Origin: an uncultured Flavobacteriales bacterium
GTDB lineage: Bacteria; Bacteroidota; Bacteroidia; Palsa-965
Length of the DNA: 64,000 bases
Assembly: GCA_903873905.1 (NCBI GenBank)
Contig: CAIQQJ010000115.1
Location: forward strand, 1 to 64,000
Direction of reading: 5' to 3'
In this document: positions 1 to 9,745 of the stretch, in pieces
Layout of the letters: each line of letters starts with the position of its first letter
Numbering within the stretch: position 1 is the first letter of the stretch
Notes under the pieces: model-generated
Told to the model about the DNA's origin: nothing
The model's database searches: none
What the model saw: only the letters and a program-made list of their open reading frames with translations
Made by a program: the position numbers and the translations under genes

Positions 1-160
1 AAACTCTCAAAATCAATCTCCGAACTAAATACTCAAAACTAAACTCTCAAAATCAATCTCCGAACTAAATACTCAAAACTAAACTCTCAAAATCAATCTC
101 CGAACTAAATACTCAAAACCAAACTCTCAAAATCAATCTACGAACCAAACACTCCGAACT
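1..160. repeat. 40-bp tandem repeat, four copies
   Basis: Four head-to-tail copies of a 40-bp unit beginning AAACTCTCAAAATCAATCTC. Copies 1 to 3 are identical except for the last base of copy 3; copy 4 is diverged. The array starts at the window edge, so it may continue outside. It lies just beyond the stop codon of the first surface-protein gene. There are no unique spacers, so it is not a CRISPR array. Confidence 0.95.
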
Positions 161-165
161 CAACA

Positions 166-1920
166 CTATTTAATTACTGTAAAAAATCCTCTCAATGGTT
201 TTTTATCATAAGGCCAACTCAACACGTAATAATAAGTTCCATCCACAACATTCGGTTTCCAATCGTTGTGATAATCGAAATTCGAATAAATTAAATTTCC
301 CCAGCGATTGTAAACTTCCAATTTTGATTTTGGATAATCCACAAGATTCTTGAATTCCAAAAAATCATTTACACCATCGCCATTTGGTGTTACAACATTC
401 GGAGCAGACAACGGAAGCGGTTCGTGTGCAATGAGAAAATGAACCGTATCCGTTCCTGTGCAACCGCCTGCAAGTTGAATGGTGAGCGTTACAATAAAAA
501 CAGAATCATTCACACTTACAAAAGTGTGCTGTGGATTTTGCAGCACAGAAGTATTCCCATCACCAAAATCCCATAACCAACTGATTGCTCCAAGTGAAAG
601 ATCGGTGAACTGAATTGTTGTTCCCGATATTTGTGGGGCAGGAGGATAAACAGAGAAATTCACATTTGGTAAATTCACAATATTCACAAAAACATTTACG
701 GATGTAGAAGCTGGTGGCAATCCATTGTCTGTTCCAATAATTGTAATCGTATTCAATCCAACATTCGCAGTATTGGCAATCAATTGCGCATCAATAACAG
801 CGGGATTTCCAGGAACGTTATTTACAATTGTAAATCCCATGCAAGTTGTGTTCATGACCGCCGAAGTTATTTGCCCCTGTTCAGGTGAAAGAAATGTGGC
901 GGAAATATCAATTGTATCACCAATGCACATGTACATGGTGTCGCATATGGAAGCGGAATTTACAATGGGTGGAAGATTGTTTCCGGAACCATTATTGCAA
1001 ACATCAAAATAAAAAGTCTGATTGTCTAACCAACTCACACCATCAGGATTTCCAAATGGACCATCATAAATTGTTCCTGCCTGATCAAATTGTCCGATCT
1101 GAATATAGTCAACACCATTTCCACGATTCACTCCAACTGTTGCTGGTGAACCTCCGAAACCATTTACACCACTGGAAGCATCGCCTGTTGTCCATTGCAT
1201 ATCGCCATAACAAAACGAAACATTATTTCCAGAAGGAAGAATCGGATCGGAACCATTGGTGACAATCAATTGAAAATCGTTGTGCAAGGATTGGTGTGAG
1301 GTATTCGCAGGATCGGAATTAAAATAATCGACCACTTTCCAATGCACCACCATATACGTTGGAGTTATCTTATAATACACCAAACCACTGAAAAGATTTC
1401 TCGTATCCACATCACCCCAGAAGGGTGCGATCATGATAAAATTTGGATCGGGAAAGGAATTGGCAGTGAAGGTTCCATAAGATGCTCCGAAAGAAATATT
1501 TCCATTGTTATTGATAAAACAATCATTCATTGTTTGTCCGTAAAAACAAAAATTGAAAGGAAAAATAATTTGTCCGCTTGAGCCATCATCATTGCGGTAA
1601 TCGGGAGGAACTCCTTGTAAAGGCATGGGCACAACTTGAAAGGACGCATCAATGGGAAGCATGCAGTCGCAAGCCACGCTGGATTGTGTGGAAGAAGGCT
1701 GCTGAACTTTCGCTTGCATATTCAAGAAGAAAGTATCCTTGTTCAATATCATCACCGGACCTTTCGGGAGTTGCCCGCTTTTTTTCAATTGTTGATATTC
1801 GTGGGTATTGGTTGGGGGAATGGATTGTGAGCAAAGTTGTATTGAAAAACAACTCATCAGAAGAAAGATAAAAAATGCACTTTTGCCATCCTTCAACAAG
1901 TTCAAGACAAGCTCCGACAC
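166..1920 (-). CDS. T9SS type B cargo protein: NIDO, PKD and CHU_C domains
   Basis: Probable secreted or surface-attached protein of the type IX secretion system. After a hydrophobic signal segment (AFFIFLLMSCFSIQLCSQ) comes a nidogen-like NIDO domain (INNNGNISFG, APFWGDVDTR, GLVYYKITPT), then a PKD domain (SWLWDFGDGN), and a C-terminal gliding-motility-associated CHU_C sorting domain (PNVVTPNGDGVNDFLEF, VYNRWGNLIY). The frame is open to 2190, but the upstream part translates a dispersed intergenic repeat (1955-2083), so I place the start downstream. The GTG at 1920 leaves a usable signal peptide; TTG at 1896 or ATG at 1857 are alternatives. It is a paralog of the next gene upstream on the same strand. 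The ligand is unknown. The domain calls are firm; the start is not. Confidence 0.85.
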   Translation of the reverse strand: MSELVLNLLKDGKSAFFIFLLMSCFSIQLCSQSIPPTNTHEYQQLKKSGQLPKGPVMILNKDTFFLNMQAKVQQPSSTQSSVACDCMLPIDASFQVVPMPLQGVPPDYRNDDGSSGQIIFPFNFCFYGQTMNDCFINNNGNISFGASYGTFTANSFPDPNFIMIAPFWGDVDTRNLFSGLVYYKITPTYMVVHWKVVDYFNSDPANTSHQSLHNDFQLIVTNGSDPILPSGNNVSFCYGDMQWTTGDASSGVNGFGGSPATVGVNRGNGVDYIQIGQFDQAGTIYDGPFGNPDGVSWLDNQTFYFDVCNNGSGNNLPPIVNSASICDTMYMCIGDTIDISATFLSPEQGQITSAVMNTTCMGFTIVNNVPGNPAVIDAQLIANTANVGLNTITIIGTDNGLPPASTSVNVFVNIVNLPNVNFSVYPPAPQISGTTIQFTDLSLGAISWLWDFGDGNTSVLQNPQHTFVSVNDSVFIVTLTIQLAGGCTGTDTVHFLIAHEPLPLSAPNVVTPNGDGVNDFLEFKNLVDYPKSKLEVYNRWGNLIYSNFDYHNDWKPNVVDGTYYYVLSWPYDKKPLRGFFTVIK

Positions 1921-1954
1921 AGAAAAAAAATGAATTGTGTGTTTTTTATTTTTC

Positions 1955-2083
1955 GCGTGAGGGATAGTAGCGGAAAGCCCGCCTGCGCCGAGTGGCTTCG
2001 GCGGGCATAGCCCGAGTGAAACTAAACCAAGCGGACTTGCAGCGAATAGCCCGACCCCAACAATTTCTGTTGGGGGCACGCCC
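1955..2083 (+). repeat. dispersed palindromic element, type 1
   Basis: Begins GCGTGAGGGAT, continues with GCGGAAAGCCCG and ends in the hairpin CCCCAACAATTTCTGTTGGGG followed by GCACGCCC. An extra GC-rich hairpin (GCCGAGTGGCTTCGGC) sits in the middle. The same frame of motifs recurs at 5162, 16960 and 49102, always between genes. Here it lies in the gap between two surface-protein genes and is wrongly read through by the long ORF that opens at 2190. Confidence 0.85.
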
Positions 2084-2190
2084 AAAGCATTAGTATTATT
2101 CTTTGTAAACCGCGGAATCCGAAACTTCATCAAAGGGGTTTTGATAATTTTTAAATTCGTCAACGAAAAAAAGAAACAAGTCAGATCCAA

Positions 2191-4452
2191 TTATCGAATG
2201 AGATTGACGTGACCGATATATTTGTGATCAACTCCATCTGTACCTCGAACAGTAATCTTAAAAACATAAACGTCCGATTCCACTTTTCCACTTTTCATTT
2301 TTCCATCCCAACCTTTATACGGATCATCGGTTCTGAAAATCAAATTTCCCCAACGATCGAAAAGCATCATGTCATAATTTACAATATAGGATGGGTCACT
2401 GAAAACAGGAAGGAAGATTTCATTTTTCAAATCTCCATTTGGCGTGAATGCATTTGGAATCCAAATCAACAATTCAGGTGAGATAACGACAACTTCATAA
2501 GCAGTATCAGGACAAGAACCATTCGGAGCACTCACAATCAACATCACGGTATAAGAACCCGTGTCGGTATAATTAAAAGAAGGATTTTGACTGGTGGATG
2601 AATTGTTACCTACACCAAAATCCCAAAACCATTGTGCAGGATTTCCTGTTGACTGATCTGTGAAATTTATTGTTGGATCAGAACTCGTTGCAGGCTGCGG
2701 ACCAAAACTGAATGCCGCTTGAGGACCTGGCACTACATGAATATAATTTGGAACAGTAGTAGTAAACGAACAACCTTGCGCGGAAGTGACCATGAGTGAA
2801 ACATTGAAATTTCCATTGACAGGATAACAATAAGCAGGATTTTGTAATGTGTCGGTATCACCATTTCCAAAGTTCCAAACCCAATGTGCAGCAGTACTAT
2901 TTTGCACAGTTGAAAGATCTTGGAAATTTACACACAAGGGTGCACATCCAGAAGTTGGCGCTGCACTGAAACTCACCAACGGCAAATAATAAACAGAAAC
3001 ATTTTGTTGTGCGGTGTCTTTGCAACCCAATGAATCAACAACCTGCAATGTCACTTGATAATTTCCTGGTGTATTGTATACATACGTTGGTGAAACAATA
3101 TTGGAAGTGTCGTTGGTCAATGCAGCCATTCCAAAATCCCAATGCTGCGAAACCAAAGGACCATTTCCTGCTGCAGAAGTTGACAAATTTGTAAATGGCA
3201 TTGTTCCACCAGGACAAATTCCAATACTAGAAAATGATGCGGTGGGCCCTGCAATAACATGAATGATAATATTTCCACTTGTTGTTTGCACAGGAATTCC
3301 ATTATCAGTGCCAGAAATTTGAATGGTATTAATTCCTATGTTCGAATTCATGCCAACAAAAATTCCATTGAAGTTTGCTGGATTTCCCGGTGTGCTAAGA
3401 ACGGTTGTAAGACCAGTTCCTGAAGAAGTTGCAGTGGCTGTTGTAATCTGATTATTTTCTGGTGAAAGAAATTCTGCAAGAATCGGAATGGTATCGCCAA
3501 CGCAAATTGTAAACGTGTCGCACACCAATGATGCATTCATGATTGGAGGAATATTTCCACCTCCACCTGTACTGCATGCATCCAGAAAAAATTGTTTGTT
3601 ATCGAGCCAATCAATTCCACCTGGTATTCCAAATGGTCCATTGTAAGCAGTGCCCGCTTGATTGAATTGTCCTAACTGAATAAAATTTATTCCATCTCCA
3701 ACATTACATCCAACAGTTGCTGGTGTTCCTCCTAATCCATTCAGACCACCATTTGAATCGGCTGTTGTCCATTGCATATCGCCATAACAAAATCCAACAT
3801 TGCTTCCCGGAGGAAGAATAGGATCAATGCCATCGGTGATGATCAATTGAAACGTATTGAGCTTATCTGCATGTTGATTCCAATAACCAACACCTTCCCA
3901 CTTCACAATCATGCAAGTTGGAGTTATCTTATAATACACCAATCCACTTGCAAAATTTCTTGTGTCAACATCCGCCCAAAAAGGAGCGATGATGGAATAA
4001 GCACTACTTGGAAAAGGAATTGCCGAAAAGGCACCATAGTTGGAACCAAAAGAAATATTTCCATTGTTATTGATATAAACCTGATTCTGAATATTTCCAT
4101 AAAAACAAAATGAGAATGGAAGATTGATCACCGGCGAAGAGCCATCATCATTGCGATAATCAGGAGGTGAACTCAAATAAAATGGAACCACCTGAAATGT
4201 TGCGTCAATTGGAATTGAACAATTACAATTGGCAGGAATAGTTTGTGTAGAAATTGGAGCTTGTATTATTGCATTAAGCGGAACTGGATTTTGATTTCCG
4301 CGCATCACATACAAACCCGTTGAAAGTTTTCCCTCCAATTTTAATTGCGCATACTGATCAGGTGAAACAGATTGAGTTCTGCCCACAGGAGTTTGTGCGA
4401 CAAGAAATCCTGTCGCAAAAAACAAGGTCAAAATGCCAATCATTTTTTTCAT
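2191..4452 (-). CDS. T9SS type B cargo protein: NIDO, three PKD, CHU_C
   Basis: Longer paralog of the protein encoded at 166-1920. The signal peptide is MKKMIGILTLFFATGFLVAQ; I start at the ATG at 4452 because the three extra codons of the ORF track (MCP) spoil it. The NIDO domain follows (INNNGNISFG, IAPFWADVDTR, GLVYYKITPTCM), then three PKD-like domains (QHWDFG, WVWNFGNGD, WFWDFGVGNN) and a CHU_C sorting domain (PNAFTPNGDLKNEIF, LFDRWGNLIF). The extra PKD domains explain most of the length difference from the neighbour, which suggests tandem duplication with PKD gain or loss. Likely exported through Sec and then T9SS and held at the cell surface. The ligand cannot be told from sequence. 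Confidence 0.88.
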   Translation of the reverse strand: MKKMIGILTLFFATGFLVAQTPVGRTQSVSPDQYAQLKLEGKLSTGLYVMRGNQNPVPLNAIIQAPISTQTIPANCNCSIPIDATFQVVPFYLSSPPDYRNDDGSSPVINLPFSFCFYGNIQNQVYINNNGNISFGSNYGAFSAIPFPSSAYSIIAPFWADVDTRNFASGLVYYKITPTCMIVKWEGVGYWNQHADKLNTFQLIITDGIDPILPPGSNVGFCYGDMQWTTADSNGGLNGLGGTPATVGCNVGDGINFIQLGQFNQAGTAYNGPFGIPGGIDWLDNKQFFLDACSTGGGGNIPPIMNASLVCDTFTICVGDTIPILAEFLSPENNQITTATATSSGTGLTTVLSTPGNPANFNGIFVGMNSNIGINTIQISGTDNGIPVQTTSGNIIIHVIAGPTASFSSIGICPGGTMPFTNLSTSAAGNGPLVSQHWDFGMAALTNDTSNIVSPTYVYNTPGNYQVTLQVVDSLGCKDTAQQNVSVYYLPLVSFSAAPTSGCAPLCVNFQDLSTVQNSTAAHWVWNFGNGDTDTLQNPAYCYPVNGNFNVSLMVTSAQGCSFTTTVPNYIHVVPGPQAAFSFGPQPATSSDPTINFTDQSTGNPAQWFWDFGVGNNSSTSQNPSFNYTDTGSYTVMLIVSAPNGSCPDTAYEVVVISPELLIWIPNAFTPNGDLKNEIFLPVFSDPSYIVNYDMMLFDRWGNLIFRTDDPYKGWDGKMKSGKVESDVYVFKITVRGTDGVDHKYIGHVNLIR

Positions 4453-4731
4453 AGGGCACATGCACTACAGGCTTCCAACTTTTACCGCTTGCCAAGGATA
4501 AAAGCCTACCGCTAAGCTTAATCTATAAAATTAACGAAAAAAAAGACGGTTTATGCACCGTATTCCAGAGCCTACATATCGCATTGATATCCAAATGCTT
4601 GCAAAGGAATTGAAATGTAAAAAAACAAATGAGAATTGCAGATCGTACTTTTCGATTTTAAGTTCCGATTTGGTCCTACCCACCGAAATGATTTCTGGAA
4701 TTGTTTTTTGAAAATAATTTCCTGCTTTTTT

Positions 4732-5049
4732 TTATTCGCCCTGACTGGCCTTCAGCAAATCTTGATCGAGCAAAGTTCCAAAAGGAACAAAATGTCCAAC
4801 AGGAATAATGTCGAAATCAATAACGCCAGCCTTTACCATTGGAAATGTTGCAAGGATTTTTTTTGCTTCCGCAACACTTTCACATTCCAGAACAAGCACA
4901 ACACCTGGCCGATCTTTTCGAAAATAAGTTTCGCGAACAATATCCTTTGTGTAAAGCATCCAAATATGAAGTGCTTCACGTATTACAACTCCACGAATGG
5001 TTTCTTCAGTAGCTGTTGGAAGAATGCGATCGATAGCGAAAAGTTTCAT
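4732..5049 (-). CDS. YCII / muconolactone-isomerase-like ferredoxin-fold protein
   Basis: A 105-residue cytoplasmic protein with the pattern of small alpha/beta-barrel dimers of the YCII and muconolactone delta-isomerase-like group: MKLFAIDR at the start, a hydrophobic core strand PGVVLVLECESVAEAKKIL and a final VIDFDIIPVGHFVPF. Members of this group carry varied or unknown activities, so no substrate is assigned. It stands alone, with a 279-bp gap before the upstream surface-protein gene and a repeat-rich gap on the other side. Neither flank suggests a pathway. The long antisense ORF at 4636-5058 is a shadow. Family assignment is moderate. Confidence 0.7.
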   Translation of the reverse strand: MKLFAIDRILPTATEETIRGVVIREALHIWMLYTKDIVRETYFRKDRPGVVLVLECESVAEAKKILATFPMVKAGVIDFDIIPVGHFVPFGTLLDQDLLKASQGE

Positions 5050-5161
5050 AGCAATTAATTTTTGGAAGCAGTATTGAAATCCGAGATCATCACGAATCTT
5101 GAACGGCTCATCTCATAAAGATAATAAAGAGTTGGCAGTATCAGAATTCAACAATATAATT

Positions 5162-5293
5162 GGGCGTGTCCCACCCACCCCCAACAGAATTGTTGGGGGT
5201 GGGTGGGTCGGGCTTTCGGGAGTCGCTTTTTTTTGTCCCGTCTGAAAAGTCGAGACAAAAAAAGAGCTCCAACATTCCCTCAATCCCTCACGC
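5162..5293 (-). repeat. dispersed palindromic element, type 1
   Basis: Read on the minus strand it starts GCGTGAGGGATTG, contains an internal hairpin built from TTTTTTTGTCTCGACTTTTC and its partial complement, then GAAAGCCCGACCCACCCACC and the hairpin CCCCCAACA-ATTC-TGTTGGGGG, ending in ACACGCCC. It occupies most of the 366-bp gap between groEL and the YCII-like gene; the rest of that gap holds the groEL terminator and one more palindrome. Confidence 0.85.
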
Positions 5294-5313
5294 AAAAAAA
5301 CGATTACTGATAA

Positions 5314-5353
5314 ATAAAAAAATTGCCCATCTCTTTCAAGACAGGCAATTTTA
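5314..5353 (-). terminator. rho-independent terminator of groES-groEL
   Basis: On the minus strand AAATTGCC and GGCAATTT form an 8-bp stem around a 16-nt loop, followed directly by a run of T residues. It begins about 63 bp past the groEL stop codon and fits the end of the groES-groEL transcript. Confidence 0.8.
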
Positions 5354-5384
5354 AGTTTTGAATTTCAAACTTGTCGGCTGAGTG

Positions 5385-5404
5385 TCCCAACAGAACTGTT
5401 GGGA
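5385..5404. repeat. solo 20-bp palindrome of the dispersed family
   Basis: TCCCAACAGAACTGTTGGGA is a perfect 9-bp inverted repeat with an AA centre. It matches the hairpin core of the dispersed elements elsewhere in the window and sits 11 bp past the groEL stop, upstream of the T-run terminator on that transcript. Confidence 0.85.
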
Positions 5405-5415
5405 TGTATCGAAGC

Positions 5416-7047
<1,632 letters not shown>

Positions 7048-7079
7048 TTATAGTTTATATAATGAAAATTATTTTTGAA

Positions 7080-7358
7080 TTAAATCACCGCGAAAATATC
7101 TGACTCGCGCATGATGAGAAATTCTTTTCCGTCAATCTGAACTTCTGTACCAGAATATTTTCCGTAAAGGATGGTATCACCAACTTTTACTGTCATCGGT
7201 TCATCAACTTTCCCATTTCCAACAGCAACTACTTTCCCACGTTGTGGTTTTTCTTTTGCTGTATCAGGAATAATAAGACCACCAGCAGTTTTTGTTTCTG
7301 CAGGCGCTGCTTCGACGACCACTCGGTCTGCCAAAGGTTTAATCTTCGGATTCGCCAT
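7080..7358 (-). CDS. groES: 10-kDa co-chaperonin GroES
   Basis: Heptameric lid for GroEL. I start at the ATG at 7358, giving [16 protein letters not shown] and a 92-residue protein as is usual for the family; the ORF track adds nine residues (MSNKSIKTK) that have no counterpart in typical GroES. Recognisable pieces are the roof and mobile-loop region [28 protein letters not shown], and the C-terminal [15 protein letters not shown] and [12 protein letters not shown]. Immediately upstream of groEL (35 bp). The longer start at 7385 remains possible because both ATGs have similar A-rich leaders. Confidence 0.96.
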   Translation of the reverse strand: MANPKIKPLADRVVVEAAPAETKTAGGLIIPDTAKEKPQRGKVVAVGNGKVDEPMTVKVGDTILYGKYSGTEVQIDGKEFLIMRESDIFAVI

Positions 7359-7520
7359 TTTTGTTTTTATTGATTTGTTTGACATTTTGTTTTTATAAGA
7401 TTCTGCTAAAAAAACATTTTTGATAGCGGAACAGGTTAAGCGAAAAATATGCCCTTTATGATATTGAGGTTCATTTTGCCAAACTTTCCGCTTTCGCTGA
7501 CAAGTCTTCCGAAATAAAAA

Positions 7521-7545
7521 ATGTCAGGAGTAAACTTCCTGACAT
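7521..7545 (-). terminator. rho-independent terminator after secG
   Basis: ATGTCAGGA and TCCTGACAT form a perfect 9-bp stem with a 7-nt loop, followed on the minus strand by a T-rich run. It lies 23 bp past the secG stop and separates the miaB-to-secG operon from groES-groEL. Confidence 0.88.
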
Positions 7546-7567
7546 TCTTGTCTATTATCAAATAGGT

Positions 7568-7945
7568 TTATGGTTTTTTTGGAACAGGAACTGCAGTTGG
7601 AGGTTGCATTGAACCGCCACCTGGATTTGCATTATTGGTTCCTGGCGCCGGTGCCTTCTTGTCAAATTCACTTGCTTTATCTTTTGTTGTTGAAGTTTCA
7701 GAAGGACTTGCAGCTCCTTTGCTTCTTCCCGCAGGACTTGTTGTTGCCACACTGAAAACAAACAGCAGAACGGCTAATGTCCACGTTGCTTTTTCAAGAA
7801 AATCTGCTGTACGACGAACGCCCATTACCTGAGAGCCGGTTGTAAAACCTGTTGCAAGTCCACCACCTTTTGGATTCTGAATTAGAACCGCAATGATAAG
7901 AATGATACAAGTAAGAAGGATAAGTACGGATATTACTGCTGACAT
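7568..7945 (-). CDS. secG: protein translocase subunit SecG
   Basis: Small membrane subunit of the SecYEG translocon. The first membrane segment ([19 protein letters not shown], residues about 5-23) is followed by the family motif [12 protein letters not shown] and a second segment ([16 protein letters not shown], about 54-69). The tail from residue 72 is long, hydrophilic and Pro/Ala/Ser-rich, as in many Bacteroidota SecG proteins. It is the last gene of the operon, 12 bp after the TPR-like gene, and is followed by a clear terminator. Function is confident; the role of the disordered tail is unknown. Confidence 0.93.
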   Translation of the reverse strand: MSAVISVLILLTCIILIIAVLIQNPKGGGLATGFTTGSQVMGVRRTADFLEKATWTLAVLLFVFSVATTSPAGRSKGAASPSETSTTKDKASEFDKKAPAPGTNNANPGGGSMQPPTAVPVPKKP

Positions 7946-7957
7946 TTTGTAAATTTT

Positions 7958-9223
7958 TTATTTTGGAGTACGCTTCAATTCCTCTATGAGGGCTGCAAAG
8001 TAACTGCTTTTTTCTGGAAACTTCAAAGAAAGCTTTTGATAAGCTCGAATTCCCTTTGAAATATTGCCCTGTTTGATATAGATTTTTGCCAATGTTTCTG
8101 TGATAAATTCATCATTATCCTGAACACTTTTCTTGGCCATGTTTACAGGGTTGAAGAAACTTGTTTTGTTCTGTTGGATTCTAGGTTGGTCTTGAATGAA
8201 CTTATCCAACAGATTGCTTCCAATAGCTTGTTTTTCAGGCCTTTCTTCAGCTAGAGTTGCTTTATTAAGTTGCTTCACCCAAGCCTCAAATGTCAATTCA
8301 GAACTTGGCTTTTCTTCAACAATTTCTTCAACAATTTTGACCGGTTCAGGATTGCGATCTGCCACCACTTTTTTATGCCCCAACTCCTCCAAACTTGGCA
8401 AAGAATCATCCACTTCTAATTCAATGGATGAACTGATTGCCTCGCGTATTATTTCCTGGGAAAGGGAATCTTGAGGGATCTGAAGGTTTTCATTTTTGAA
8501 TGAGGCTGTTTCCTCAGATTCCAGTTCAAGAACTTTAACATCCCAGTTTTCATCCTGTTCTGTTGCAACAATTTCTTGCTCAGTTGAAATTATCTCATCC
8601 CCATCTGAAATATCCTCTGAAGCACCTGGCTCAACCAATACATAAAGTAAGGTGTTGATTTCATCAGCAGCACTTGGTGATTCTACTTTTTCAGATTTTT
8701 CAAATTGCTGTAATTTTTCTTTCTCAGCTTTAATTTCTTCAAGTCTCTTATCTAGAATTTCTTGAGGCGAAGTTTTCCAATGATGCAGCAATTGCAATTG
8801 ACGAATCATTCCTGATTCCCATTCATCTTCGTCCTTGCCAAATCGTTTCTTCGGAAATTCAGGTTGAATTATTTCTTCAGTCTGTTCAATTTTGTTATTG
8901 ATAATTTCTTGCGCAACCACAATTTCTTCTGTTGCCAAAACATTTTTTTCCTCGAAAACTTCACTTGTCCCCTGTCCCTTGTCCCTCGTCCCTTTCTTGG
9001 TAATAAGTTCGTAAAGCACTTTTCTATTCGTGGTATATGCCGCAGCAACTTTCAACTGATTGTTGTAAAGAAAACTATTTTCATTGTGCAGACTTTTGAT
9101 ATATAATAAATGAGCTGTTTGAAAATAAGGAAACGTCTGCGTAAGCAAATCCAATTGCGCAGAAGCTTCTTTACCGAGCGTACCCGGATCTTTCATCCAA
9201 CCGATTAATTGTTGTGCTTTCAT
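7958..9223 (-). CDS. conserved TPR-like protein between LptE and SecG
   Basis: A 421-residue, largely acidic cytoplasmic protein. The N-terminus (residues about 1-75, SAQLDLLTQTFPYFQTAHLLY) and C-terminus (NDEFITETLAKIYIKQGN, GIRAYQKLSLKFPEKSSYF) look like tetratricopeptide helices; the long middle is low-complexity and Glu-rich. Proteins of this shape sit between lptE and secG in many Bacteroidota. The start codon directly follows the lptE stop, so the two are probably coupled. Odd feature: a heptamer repeat (8966-8993) is translated in the middle as GTRDKGQGT, in frame, in a poorly conserved linker. No biochemical function is known to me; a scaffold or assembly role is only a guess. Confidence 0.75.
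   Translation of the reverse strand: MKAQQLIGWMKDPGTLGKEASAQLDLLTQTFPYFQTAHLLYIKSLHNENSFLYNNQLKVAAAYTTNRKVLYELITKKGTRDKGQGTSEVFEEKNVLATEEIVVAQEIINNKIEQTEEIIQPEFPKKRFGKDEDEWESGMIRQLQLLHHWKTSPQEILDKRLEEIKAEKEKLQQFEKSEKVESPSAADEINTLLYVLVEPGASEDISDGDEIISTEQEIVATEQDENWDVKVLELESEETASFKNENLQIPQDSLSQEIIREAISSSIELEVDDSLPSLEELGHKKVVADRNPEPVKIVEEIVEEKPSSELTFEAWVKQLNKATLAEERPEKQAIGSNLLDKFIQDQPRIQQNKTSFFNPVNMAKKSVQDNDEFITETLAKIYIKQGNISKGIRAYQKLSLKFPEKSSYFAALIEELKRTPK
8966..8993. repeat. heptamer repeat TGTCCCT x4 inside a coding region
   Basis: Four consecutive 7-mers: TGTCCCC, TGTCCCT, TGTCCCT, CGTCCCT. Such GGGACAAGGGACAAG-type runs are usually intergenic. Here 28 bp of it is part of the TPR-like gene, read as GTRDKGQG on the minus strand. 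Confidence 0.85.
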
Positions 9224-9745
9224 TTACCAGGCGTTGATGGATCGATTCAAAATATCCTGAACCAATTGATCAGAAATGTCTTTTAATAATTGATCTTCCA
9301 CAGCAGAAAGATTCTGTGAACTTGGAAAATCGGCATAACGAGTGAATGTACTTTCGAAACTGTATTTTTCATTAACATTATCAGTGTAAATGACATTTAC
9401 GGTAACGGTCAATCTGTTCAACGCAGTCGTATTATTTCCACCACCTTGTACGGCAATTGGTGTGACTGTATAACCGGTAACGCTACCTTCAAAATTCAAG
9501 TCTCCATTTTTCGGAACCATTTTACATCTTGTCTGATGTTGGATTCCATCACGCATAGCTTCTGAAAATGTTTGCGGAAATGTTGTTTTTGTCAATGGAG
9601 CTGAATTCGTAAACGTCATCACAGAAACCGTGACTGTATCCGTAAGATCAGCTCTTCCACCAGTAAAATTATAATGCGGACAACCACTGCTTTGAAGCAA
9701 TAGCAAAAGAAGGGCCGGTGCAATTATGAATTTCAGAATCTTCAT
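9224..9745 (-). CDS. lptE: LPS assembly lipoprotein LptE family
   Basis: Outer-membrane lipoprotein partner of LptD for LPS insertion. The signal peptide ends in the lipobox QSSGC with Cys22 as the lipidation site. The rest has the LptE pattern: early YNFTGG, a beta-rich core (VSVMTFTNSAP), a central ALNRLTVTVNVIYTD strand and a C-terminal amphipathic helix (VEDQLLKDISDQLVQDILNRS). The start ATG overlaps the stop of the upstream sigma-54 activator by 4 bp and the stop abuts the next gene, so it is inside one transcript. In Bacteroidota this family is short and poorly conserved; the assignment rests on pattern and on gene order. Confidence 0.85.
   Translation of the reverse strand: MKILKFIIAPALLLLLLQSSGCPHYNFTGGRADLTDTVTVSVMTFTNSAPLTKTTFPQTFSEAMRDGIQHQTRCKMVPKNGDLNFEGSVTGYTVTPIAVQGGGNNTTALNRLTVTVNVIYTDNVNEKYSFESTFTRYADFPSSQNLSAVEDQLLKDISDQLVQDILNRSINAW

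Noticed and set aside
1-160. Possible CRISPR array
   Set aside because: Units are contiguous with no unique spacers and no cas genes are present.
4636-5058. 140-aa plus-strand ORF opposite the YCII-like gene
   Set aside because: Shadow of the minus-strand frame, which has a coherent ferredoxin-fold pattern.
7386-7500. Promoter or CIRCE element before groES
   Set aside because: No TTAGCACTC-type inverted repeat and no correctly spaced TTTG / TAnnTTTG pair.
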